Positions 1-6,413 of a stretch of DNA of 10,034 nt are shown here, piece by piece. The notes beneath the pieces were generated by a model. That model saw only the letters and a list, made by a program, of their open reading frames with translations. It was not told where the DNA came from and searched no databases. A program made the position numbers and the translations under genes. The DNA is taken from contig MU646499.1 of the NCBI GenBank assembly GCA_026770585.1, positions 299,473 to 309,506 of the forward strand, written 5' to 3'. Every line of letters begins with the position of its first letter. Position 1 is the stretch's first letter. This stretch comes from Baffinella frigidus. Lineage: Eukaryota; Cryptophyceae; Cryptomonadales; Baffinellaceae.

Positions 1-44
1 CCCCAAACCCCAAACCCCAAACCCCAAACCCCAAACCCTAACCA
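1..44 (+). repeat. Telomere-like heptamer array (CCCCAAA type)
   Basis: Five CCCCAAA units are followed by CCCTAAC. The C-rich strand is on +, the orientation expected if the chromosome end lay to the left. The array is already degenerate, and the window edge cuts it, so its true extent is unknown. Confidence 0.9.
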
Positions 45-151
45 GAGCCTGCCGGCGCTGGTCGCCAGTCTGTTTCTCTACAACAAACCAGATGCTTTCA
101 ACAAAGAGACGTTGCCACACAGCGGACCCCGAAGCGATTTTGACGACCAGA

Positions 152-307
152 TTAATCCGGGGGTATGTTTAATTCAAAAGAAAATGGATCCCTATTTGTT
201 CATATGAGGTGTACGAGGGTTAATTAGGGCCCGAAGTAAACTTCATAAGGGCCATAATCCGGTTTGATAGGCCATTTTCTTTTAGATTAAACATTTTCCC
301 GGATGAA
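152..307. mobile_element. Foldback element inside the copy A insertion
   Basis: Inverted arms of 36 bases (152-187 and 272-307) match with about seven differences. The outer end reads ATCCGGG and the inner end AAAAGAAAATGG. The centre holds a further small inverted repeat (GGCCCGAAGT against ACTTCATAAGGGCC). It is MITE-like in size, and no coding potential is seen. Confidence 0.75.
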
Positions 308-342
308 GATGCTTTGAACGAAGAGGCGTTGAGTAACGCCTC
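308..342 (+). repeat. 24-bp direct repeat of the copy A flank, followed by a hairpin
   Basis: Bases 308-331 repeat 91-114, the sequence immediately left of copy A (GATGCTTT.AAC.AAGAG.CGTTG), with three differences. A perfect 8-bp stem with a 4-base loop (GAGGCGTT / AACGCCTC, 323-330 and 335-342) overlaps its end. The repeat is too long and too diverged for a simple target-site duplication. Confidence 0.75.
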
Positions 343-437
343 GCATTCGGCAGAGGCTATGTTGCATATCAGTTGCTTTACAATGAATCAGTTGCTTGTC
401 ACTCACGCCTCTCTTTTCAGTGAAGGCTGCGAATTTG

Positions 438-466
438 CAGGCTCTGGACCATATTGCGCGGTCGGG
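438..466 (+). repeat. Dispersed repeat shared with 743-772
   Basis: GCAGGCTCTG...CATATTG(C)...CGGTCGGG occurs here and at 743-772, where it leads into the higher-order repeat. The block CGGTCGGG is also found immediately left of copy B (about 3944-3951). It marks the right junction of the insertion in copy A. Confidence 0.65.
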
Positions 467-596
467 CGCTCAGTGCCCGAGTTTCCGTTACCTTATCCGT
501 AGGAAACCCCCTATGTTCCTACGGGTTGCCTACCGTAGGGTCCTGGGTCTTATCGCTTAGGGGTTACTCAAAATCCCTTCAAATTCAGCTGTGTGG

Positions 597-768
597 TATG
601 GATTATGTGTAAATTGAAACACAGTTTTGTGCCATCTTAAGGATGGGGTTGGTCACGTATTGGTCACCTTAGCCTGCACGTAACGTTAAAATAGCACACA
701 ACCACCCCTAAGATAGCATCAAAATAACGAGGCTCTGATTGGGCAGGCTCTGAATCATATTGCTCGGT
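597..768. repeat. Spacer with remnants of two dispersed motifs
   Basis: Bases 649-690 (TTGGTCACGTAT ... AGCCTGCACGTAAC) resemble 7909-7964, but the central hairpin is missing. Bases 685-717, read on the - strand (GCTATCTTAGGGGTGG..TGTGCTATTTTAA), resemble the GGGTGG.ATGTGCTAT motifs at 6728 and 6866. No gene is seen. Confidence 0.6.
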
Positions 769-1540
769 CGGGAAGCCGTCTGCTCTACCTCACCGCCCGC
801 CCTATCACGTAAACCCTACACCCTAAACTCGGAACCCTAAACCCGTGACCCTTCTACACCACGAACCCGAAACCCGAAACCCGAAACCCGAAACCCGAAA
901 CCCGAAACCCGAAACCCGAAGCCTTAAACCCGATACTCGAAACCCGCATCGGCTCTACCTCACCGCCTGCCCGTCCCATCACATAAACCCTAACTCCGGG
1001 ACCCTAAACCCTTAAAAATGGACCCGAAAACCGAAAACCGAAACTTTCGGGTCGGGTAGCCGCCTGCTCTACCTCACTGCCCGCCCTATCACGTAAACCC
1101 TAAACCCTAAACCCTACACCCTAAACACTAAACACTAAACCCTACTGCACCACGGACCCGAAACCCGAAACCCGCAACCCGAAACCCGAGACCCGAAACC
1201 CGAAACCCGGACTCCGACACCCGCATCGGCACTACCTCACTGCCTGCCCTATCACGTAAACCCTACACCCTACACCCTAAACCCTAAACCCTACTACACC
1301 ACGGACCCGAAACCCGAAAACCGAAAACCGAAAACCGAGACCCGAGACCCGAAACCCGGACCCCGACACCCGCATCGGCACTACCTCACTGCCCGCCCTA
1401 TCACGTAAACCCTACACCCTCAACCCTGGACCCAAAACCCGAAACCCTAATCCCTCGACCCGAAACCCGAAACCCGAAACTTTCGGGCCAGGGAGCCGCC
1501 TACTCTTCCTCACCGCCCCCGCCGTATCACATAAACCCAA
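769..1540 (+). repeat. Higher-order repeat built on telomere-like heptamers
   Basis: A conserved box (CTACCTCAC[CT]GCC..CCC...ATCAC.TAAACCC) recurs at about 783, 953, 1067, 1230, 1380 and 1500, spaced 114-170 bp. It separates runs of CCCTAAA from runs of CCCGAAA. Two forms of the left part of the box occur: GGGTAGCCGCCTGCT and ACACCCGCATCGGC. No gene is visible across the whole stretch. Confidence 0.85.
866..919 (+). repeat. Homogeneous CCCGAAA run
   Basis: Nearly eight consecutive CCCGAAA units differ from canonical CCCTAAA at the same position in every unit. This suggests local amplification of one variant rather than random decay. Confidence 0.9.
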
Positions 1541-1870
1541 CACCCTAATCCCTCGACTGCAAACCCGAAACCCGAATCCCGAATCCTGAATCCCGGATCC
1601 CAAATCCTGCATCGGCAAGTGCAACACGCTCGAATCAGACACGGGGTTTGATCACAATTCCAAACTCTGAACCCTAAACCCCAAACCCTAAACCCGACAC
1701 CATCAACCCTAAACCCTAAACACTCAACCATAAGCCCTAAGCCCAAAACCCTAAACCCTAAACCCTAAAACTTAAACCCTCAACCCTCAACCCCAAACCC
1801 CAAACCCCAAACCTTAAGCCCTAAACCCCAAACCCCAAATTCTCAACCCTGAACCCCAAACCCTAACCCA
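1541..1870 (+). repeat. Degenerate mixed heptamer tract
   Basis: CCCTAAA, CCCCAAA, CCCGAAA and decayed units are mixed, with an island of other sequence at about 1604-1662 that contains GCATCGGCAAGTG, a partial copy of the higher-order box. Open frames here on the - strand are translations of the repeat. Confidence 0.8.
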
Positions 1871-1956
1871 GGTTCTCCAACAAGACGAGGCAGTTTCTGG
1901 CCACTGTGGGGCACGGCAGTGGGGTATTCTCCAGCCGTAAACCATACACATGCATT

Positions 1957-1985
1957 CTTTCTTTCTTTTCATGTCTCTCTCCCTG

Positions 1986-2019
<34 letters not shown>

Positions 2020-2092
2020 GCTCGCTCGCTCGCTCTCTCTCTCTCTCTCTTGCTATCTTTCTCTCTCTCACACAAACACACACACATCACTC

Positions 2093-2149
<57 letters not shown>

Positions 2150-2165
2150 CTCTCTCTCTCCACAT
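1957..2165 (+). repeat. Compound CT / CA / CTCG microsatellite
   Basis: The tract is TTTC-rich, then (CT)n, (CA)n at about 2001-2019, (CTCG)n, (CT)n, CA again, and a long (CT)n interrupted by TATC at about 2093-2160. Open frames on either strand (Leu-Ser or Arg-Glu dipeptides) follow from the dinucleotide and are not treated as genes. Confidence 0.95.
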
Positions 2166-2212
2166 GCACGCATGCAACCCTCCCCACACGCCGACCTCTG
2201 CACACACACTCT

Positions 2213-2301
2213 CTTCTTCTTCGTCTTTTTTCCCCCCCTTCTTCTTCTTCTGCGTTATTACTCTCAAGCCTTGAGATGCGTGACCCAAACTTCTACGCGC
2301 A
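2213..2301 (+). repeat. Dispersed repeat shared with 8163-8225
   Basis: CTTCTTCTTC..CGTTATTACTCTCAAGCCT is followed by a GTGACCCAA-like tail here. Its counterpart near 8163 reads CTTCTTCTTCGTTGTTACTC, CGAGCCTCAAG and GTGATCCAA. Similarity runs about 60 bases. A T/C-rich run precedes it here. Confidence 0.65.
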
Positions 2302-2351
2302 TTAAGATGACCCACGCCGACCTCGGCGCGCTCACACACACACCCTCTACC

Positions 2352-2451
2352 GATCCACCATGTCACGTCACGTGCCCTCTATCGTGGGATCCATTGAGGG
2401 GTTGGTTAGAGTTTAGTCAGGGTTTGATCCACCCTGTCCCGTCAGCTGCCC
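2352..2451 (+). repeat. Diverged 26-bp direct repeat, 74-bp period
   Basis: GATCCACC.TGTC.CGTCA..TGCCC occurs at 2352-2377 and 2426-2451, matching at 22 of 26 bases. The stretch between contains GGGTTGGTTAGAGTTTAG. Confidence 0.65.
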
Positions 2452-2611
2452 GCATCCGAATGCATCGCTCACTCAGATCAACTAATCTGTTGAAGCCAGG
2501 CACCTGTTGACCCCAAGGTCCAGGTTTTTCCCCAACAAGACCAATCAGGTAGTTGTTAACGAGTTCAATGGATCGCTGGGCGAAATCAACTGATCTCTGT
2601 AACGCTACTGT

Positions 2612-2763
2612 TTTGTAAGTGCTTTGTAAAGCCACTGCTTTGTAAAGCGACCGGACCTTTGGGACGGCACGAAAAGTTGATATTGTATGGGACGGCATGA
2701 ACTGGACCGCCTAAAGTCAACGAGATCTAAAGTTGATATTGTGTGGGACGGCAGGACTTGGAC
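2612..2763 (+). repeat. Short tandem repeats (TGCTTTGTAAAGC and GATATTGT.TGGGACGGC)
   Basis: TGCTTTGTAAAGC-type units occupy about 2618-2650. A 36-base segment (AAAGTTGATATTGT.TGGG then ACGGCA) recurs with a 58-bp period at about 2670 and 2728. From 2452 to 2811 I see nothing else that supports a gene. Confidence 0.7.
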
Positions 2764-2815
2764 GGGTCGAGGTCGCTTCCCGCGGGAGCCTTGGTACTGC
2801 TCCTCCCCTTCATGC

Positions 2816-2959
2816 TTATCTCGGAAGATAACTGAATCAGTTCCGTTTCAATAGGAGGTTGGATAGGATAAATTAGTTAGGGCATAGTAAATTCAATTAG
2901 GCCTCCTAATTAAACGAAAATGCTAATTAGGGAACTGATTCAGTTATCTTTCGAGATAA
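2816..2959. mobile_element. Foldback (MITE-like) element, 144 bp
   Basis: Arms 2816-2844 and 2931-2959 match at 28 of 29 bases (TTATCTCG.AAGATAACTG ending AATCAGTTCC). The complementarity continues inward as GTTT.AAT.AGGAGG at 2845-2858 against 2902-2915. The near-identity of the outer arms suggests a fairly recent element. No coding capacity, and no clear target-site duplication. Confidence 0.85.
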
Positions 2960-3000
2960 ATGCGGTTCATTGAGGTTAATTGGGTACGCTTACACCACAC

Positions 3001-3420
3001 CACCAAAAGCTGACGGATTCTACCAAAAGTCGACGTCCTACATAACCAAAAGTTGACGGATTCCACCAAAAGTTGACGGATGTGTACCTCAGAAGCGGGC
3101 GATCAGCTTCAGCCTAAAGCCCTAAACCCTGAACCCTAAACCCTAAAACCTAAACCCGAAACCCGAAACCCGAAACCCTAAATCAGATAACGCAGACGTA
3201 CGGGCGCTGCAGAGTAGCCACTCAGGCTTGACGGGTTCTACCAAAATTTAACGGGTATGTACCAAAAGTTGACGAAATTCTCCAAAAGTGGACGGACCTG
3301 TACCGCAGAAGCTCCAGTCTGAAGCCAGGTCCTGCATCAGATAACACAGACGCACGGGGCGTTAAAGGCGCTGCAGAGCAGCCACTCCGGCTTCAAAACC
3401 AAGGTCGGGTCCTCACTCGC
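3001..3420 (+). repeat. Duplicated cassette with CCAAAAGTTGACGGA units
   Basis: Four CCAAAAG.TGACG-type units at 3003-3080 lead into TGTACCTCAGAAGC. Three more at 3241-3295 lead into TGTACCGCAGAAGC. Both copies then reach CAGATAAC.CAGACG.ACGGG and GCTGCAGAG.AGCCACTC (3184 and 3338). The second copy extends into CTTCAAAACCAAGGTCGGGT, which is found again at 4161-4180. It is a tandem duplication of about 210 bp. Confidence 0.85.
3115..3182 (+). repeat. Interstitial telomeric block inside one copy of the duplicated cassette
   Basis: About ten heptamers (CCCTAAA, CCCTGAA, CCCGAAA) lie between AGCC and TCAGATAAC. In the sister copy the same two flanks are separated by only 10 unrelated bases (3327-3336). 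The block is therefore an insertion or replacement made after, or specific to one copy of, the duplication. Confidence 0.8.
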
Positions 3421-3463
3421 TTTCCTACCCGTTCAGCGAAGAAACCATTCCTAGCGCGTAAAG

Positions 3464-3625
3464 CGTTTGCGGTAATTGTTGTCCGTTTTGGACGTGCGGT
3501 TTCCCGGTTTTCCGGTTTTCATCGGTACCAGAAGTATTAAAATGTTTTACGACCTTTACAACATTTTACAAAACCCGAAGGCCGGAAAACCGAACGTCCA
3601 AAACGGACAACAATTACTGCAAACG
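3464..3625. mobile_element. Foldback (MITE-like) element, 162 bp
   Basis: Arms 3464-3502 and 3587-3625 match with two differences over 39 bases (CGTTTGC.GTAATTGTTG, then TCCGTTTTGGACGT.CGGTTT). Complementarity continues inward through CCGGTTTTCCGG against CCGGAAAAC. CTAG occurs just outside both ends but not directly adjacent to them, so a target-site duplication is unproven. No coding capacity. Confidence 0.9.
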
Positions 3626-3950
3626 ATCTAGTTGGGGCGACGAGCACTGCGTGTACCCCTATATTGCCCCTATACTACGGGTCCTGGTGTCTGTGCCTGG
3701 TGTCTGGCCCCGGCACAGATTCCCAGACCTGTCCACTTCACAGCCACTGGGGGCTTCACGGATACAGTCCATCTAAACTATTTGAACTAGAATCTTATCC
3801 ATTTGCATTGGATTTCAACCGCATTTCCCCCGGATATCCGGGGGGAAAGGAACTCGGCCGCTGCTAAGTGGAGTAGAGGGGTTAGTCCGTCCTGCTTCCC
3901 CCTCTACTTCCCCCTCTAAACCTGTATTGCATGGGCAAGCCAGTCGGTCG
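3626..3950. other. Unassigned spacer with a strong palindrome at 3824-3848
   Basis: No gene recognised. The notable structure is TTTCCCCCGGATATCCGGGGGGAAA, with a perfect 18-bp core at 3827-3844. Downstream, AGTAGAGGGG is followed by CCCCCTCTACTTCCCCC, giving a second small inverted repeat at about 3871-3917. Confidence 0.6.
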
Positions 3951-4091
3951 GGACACAGCGGACCTCGAAGGGATTGCGAATAGCCCCTAAGCGATAAGAC
4001 CTAGGACCCTACGGTAGGCAACCCGTAGGGACATAGGGGGGTTCCTACGGACAAGGTAACGGAAAGGTGGCCCGATCTGGGCCGAAAATCC
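3951..4091 (+). mobile_element. 161-bp TIR element, copy B, truncated at the right end
   Basis: Starts at GGACACAGCGG (CC of the terminus replaced by GG) and aligns with the other copies through GGCCGAAAATCC, then runs into unrelated sequence. The last 20 or so bases, including the right terminus, are missing. Both internal hairpins are kept: CCCTACGG / CCGTAGGG, and TGGCC / GGCCG at 4068-4072 and 4080-4084 (one T.G pair). Confidence 0.85.
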
Positions 4092-4103
4092 GGCCGGGGT
4101 TTT

Positions 4104-4195
4104 GAGGATAAGGCAGACGCACGGGGTGATGAAGGCGGTGCACAGCCGCCACCACGCTCGCTTCAAAACCAAGGTCGGGTCCTAACTCTGCCTCA
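4104..4195 (+). repeat. Third copy of the 3338-3420 repeat
   Basis: GAGGATAAGGCAGACGCACGGGG, then AAGGCG.TGCA.AGC.GCCAC and CTTCAAAACCAAGGTCGGGT, match 3338-3420 with scattered differences. Joined directly to the truncated copy B, so the truncation point may be a recombination junction. Confidence 0.75.
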
Positions 4196-4575
4196 CTCGG
4201 GTTGACCGCCTCTTCGCAAGTTGACATGTTGGGCGTGCGGTACAAATCCGTTACCTTTGGGGAGGGAAAGAGCCCGGGCTCACCAAATTTCTCACGCTAT
4301 AGGGAGGAAATACCTTTATTCGGATCAAAACCAACATGGCCACCATCCATTCCTTTCCAAGGAAGCCTTTTCTGGTCGGGATCCAAACGCCGGAAAACTC
4401 AAGCGCACGCCCTCGCCCCTCCAAAACGTCTAAACCCAAAACGCAACAGGTTATGTCTGAGATCAACGCGATGCGCGCCTTGCTCTGCGTCGCCCCCTCC
4501 CACCCCTCCGACGCGGGGGCGGCCTCGCTGGCCCCGGCCGCACGCGCCATTGACAGGCAAGACCCGAAGGACCCA

Positions 4576-4760
4576 CAGGAGGCGGATCCAACACCCTTTT
4601 AAAATGTCGATTGTAGGCGCACGTCCAGGTTTTGTATGGGAGTTGGTCACGTACCCGGCCGAAAAGCGGGCGCCACGTGACTAATCAAGTAAACATTGCG
4701 CCACATGCCCAACGTGTACAGCTCCCCGGGGTTTTAAAGTGGGTGTTGATCCGCCTCCTG
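4576..4760. mobile_element. Foldback element, 185 bp, within the coding-like frame
   Basis: Arms 4576-4604 and 4732-4760 are inverted copies (CAGGAGGCGGATC, AACACCC, TTTAAAA) with one small indel and few mismatches. Both outer sides carry GACAGGCAAGACCCGAAGGA (4552-4571 and 4763-4782). The flank could be a duplicated target or part of a pre-existing tandem repeat, since further GACAGGCAAG units follow at 4781 and 4802. Confidence 0.8.
4643..4684. repeat. Hairpin with TTGGTCACGT arms and 22-base loop
   Basis: TTGGTCACGT at 4643-4652 pairs with ACGTGACTAA at 4675-4684, one mismatch. The arm sequence and the 22-base loop length match those of the hairpin at 7909-7950. A G-box-like CACGTG occurs at 4674-4679. 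Confidence 0.7.
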
Positions 4761-4994
4761 TCGACAGGCAAGACCCGAAGGACAGGCAAGATGCGGTGAA
4801 TGACAGGCAAGAGCCGGCAGTCGCCAATAAAAGTACTCCCCTCCCTTCCACGCCAGAATCATCGAGTGAAACCGACGCCTTATCCTCGCCAGATCTGGCG
4901 CGGTTGACTTCAGAATTCAAGGCGTTTCCCTTGAAAGATGTCAAAAGTGGATGTTTCGAGTGCCCCCTCAGGAGGTACCTCCGGGTTTAGAATG

Positions 4995-5037
4995 TAAGGG
5001 GGTTTTAGGATTTAGGGGTTTAGGGGTTTGGGGTTTC
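4995..5037 (-). repeat. Inverted telomere-like patch
   Basis: TTTTAGGATTTAGGGG, TTTAGGGG and TTTGGGGTTT read in the G-rich orientation on the + strand. Every other block in the window shows the C-rich strand on +. The patch begins a few bases after the stop codon of the broken frame. Confidence 0.85.
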
Positions 5038-5158
5038 CTATGGCGTCGTCCCTACTGAAATGTAGCCTGGTCGCCTTGGGGGGTGCCTATCATGGTATTG
5101 ATCAGCCTTACACTCTAAACCCAGGACCCTCTCTAAGTCCTCTCGTGCGACACGCTAA

Positions 5159-5319
5159 CCACATAGCGGACTTTGGAGGGATTTTGAATAACCCCTCAGC
5201 GATAAGACCTACGACCCTACGGTAGGCAATTCCTAGGGACATAAGGGGGTTCCTACGGATGAGGTGACGGAAACTGGGCCCCAAGTGGGCTGAAACTCCC
5301 TACGAAGTCCGCTGTGTGG
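5159..5319 (+). mobile_element. 161-bp TIR element, copy C
   Basis: Termini CCACATAGCGGACTTTGGAG and (reverse complement) CCACACAGCGGACTTCGTAG match at about 23 of 27 bases. The body carries AACCCC / GGGGTT. The CCCTACGG hairpin is partly lost (CCTAGGG in place of CGTAGGG). The right-hand stem has one G.T pair and one mismatch. This is the most diverged copy for structure, though its termini are well kept. Confidence 0.9.
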
Positions 5320-5377
5320 ACTGAAGAACCGCTTTCACTCAAACACCGCAGACCCTCTCGGTGCGACGGCGCGGCCC

Positions 5378-6345
5378 AAGCCTAAGCCCTGAACCCTAAA
5401 CCCTGCACCCCAAACCCTAAACCCTAAATCCTAAACCCTAAACCCTGAACACTAAACCCTAACCCTGAACCCTAAAACCTAATCACTGCACCCTAAACCC
5501 TAAACCCTAAACCCTAAACCCGAAACCCTCTCCCTGCACAGGCGACAAAGACCCTAAACCTAAACCCCTAAACCTTCACCCCTAACCCCTAACTTCTAAA
5601 CCCGAAACCCGAAACCCTAAGACCCAAACAGGGGCTTGGTCGTTGGACACGGAATAACAAAGGCACAGCGATGATCAAGCTTCTAAGCCCCAAACCCGAA
5701 ACCCTGAATCCTGAACCGTAAACCCGAAACCCGAAACCAGGAATCGCCAAGGATTTCGCGGTCCCCCTACACGCGCCGGGGTAAACCCGAAACCCGAAAC
5801 CCGAAACCCGAAACCCGAAACCCGAAACCCGAAACCCGAAACCCGAAGCCCGAACCCGAAACCCGATACCCAAAACCCGAAATCCGAAACCCCAAACTCC
5901 AAACCCAAAACCCAAAACCAAAAACCAAAAACCCAAAACCCAAAACCCAAAACCCAAAACCCAAAACCCAAAACCCCAAACCCAAAACCCAAAACCCAAA
6001 ACACGAAACCCTGAAACCTGAACCCTGGACCCCAAACCCTGGACCCCAAACCCCAAACCCCAAACCCTAAACCCCAAACCCAAAACCCAAAACCCAAAAC
6101 CCCAAACCCAAAACCCCAGACCCCAGACCCCAGACCCCAGACCCCAAACCACAAACCCCAAACCACAAACCTCAAACCCCAAATCCTCAACCAGGGAGGG
6201 AAAAGCGGTCCACATTTCGGGACTGTGAACCCTGAACCCTGAGCCCTGGACCCCAAAACCCAAAACCAAACCCCAAAACACAAAAACCCAAAACCCAAAA
6301 CCCAAAACCCAAAACCCAAAACCCAAAACCTCAAACCCTAAAGCA
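5378..6345 (+). repeat. Large variant-heptamer cluster
   Basis: Block-wise composition: CCCTAAA at 5378-5525, CCCGAAA at 5786-5850, CCCAAAA at about 5903-6000, CCCCAAA at about 6030-6070, CCCCAGA at 6114-6141, CCCAAAA again at about 6265-6330. Islands of other sequence interrupt at 5530-5560, 5620-5680, 5740-5785 and 6190-6225. The - strand is open for 256 codons (5589-6359), because variants without TAG/TAA remove the stop present in each 21 bases of canonical repeat; it encodes repeats such as GFRVSGF and GFWVLGF. Confidence 0.9.
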
Positions 6346-6373
6346 GGGAGGAAATTCACGTTTCGGGACTGTG
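6165..6373 (+). repeat. Duplicated spacer within the heptamer cluster
   Basis: AACCTCAAACCC.AAA, CAGGGAGG.AAA and TTTCGGGACTGTG follow in the same order at 6168-6227 and 6330-6372. This gives a period of about 150 bp, comparable with that of the 769-1540 higher-order repeat. Confidence 0.7.
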
Positions 6374-6413
6374 GAGTGCGGGATTTGGAAACCAGAGTAC
6401 GGATGCCGAAGCA

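Larger units (their letters stand above)
115..596 (-). mobile_element. 161-bp TIR element, copy A, split by a 321-bp insertion
   Basis: The left terminus CCACACAGCGG lies at 115-125 and the first 27 bases end at 141 (GATTTT). The element resumes at 463 (CGGGCGCTCAG) and ends at 596 with CTGTGTGG. The pieces are 27 and 134 bases, which sum to 161, the exact length of the three intact copies at 5159, 6966 and 8959. The interruption falls at the same internal point where copy E passes from its 27-base terminus to its stem-loop. No open frame in it looks like a transposase. This is a non-autonomous, MITE-like element; its superfamily is not assigned because no convincing target-site duplication is visible. 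Confidence 0.85.
4336..4990 (+). pseudogene. Coding-like frame interrupted by a foldback element; product unknown
   Basis: The first part opens with ATG at 4336 in a favourable context (AACATGG), preceded by an in-frame TAG 12 codons upstream, and runs 79 codons to 4572 before reading into the inserted element and stopping at 4600-4602. Third positions are mostly G or C, unlike the surrounding repeats. It ends in ATDRQDPKD-like residues (Ala-Ile-Asp-Arg-Gln-Asp-Pro-Lys-Asp). The second part, 4763-4990, resumes with DRQDPK, DRQDAVN and DRQEP, three short repeats, then a Ser/Thr/Pro-rich stretch (STPESSSETDALSS) and a C-terminal segment with FKAFPLKD and a CFEC pair, ending at TAG 4988-4990. 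The offset between the two DRQDPK copies is 211 bases, so the frame shifts. No family is recognised. It could be a broken exon, a transposon-derived fragment or, less likely, an intron-bearing gene. Confidence 0.45.

Noticed and set aside
1-44. A true chromosome end at the left edge
   Set aside because: The repeats at the edge are variant CCCCAAA, not pure CCCTAAA, and similar tracts are scattered through the window, so this is not specific evidence of a terminus.
1906-2510. Several open frames through the CT/CA tract on both strands
   Set aside because: Dinucleotide repeats give Leu-Ser, Ser-Leu, His-Thr or Arg-Glu strings with no stop. Not evidence of coding.
3001-3300. CRISPR-like array of CCAAAAGTTGACGGA units
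   Set aside because: Units are short and degenerate, spacers are 5-10 bases, and the setting is eukaryotic satellite. It is a simple tandem repeat.
4202-4684. 160-codon open frame overlapping the coding-like region
   Set aside because: It is in another frame of the GC-rich segment, gives Arg/Pro-rich low-complexity sequence, and runs into the foldback element. The 4336 frame has the better start context and the repeat peptide on both sides.
4629-4721. Intron with GT at 4629 and TGTACAG ending at 4721
   Set aside because: An in-frame stop at 4600-4602 precedes the donor, and the splice would not join the DRQDPK frames.
5589-6359. 256-codon open frame on the - strand
   Set aside because: It consists of translated telomere-like heptamers; length follows from loss of the TAG in variant units. 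No non-repeat domain or promoter is seen.
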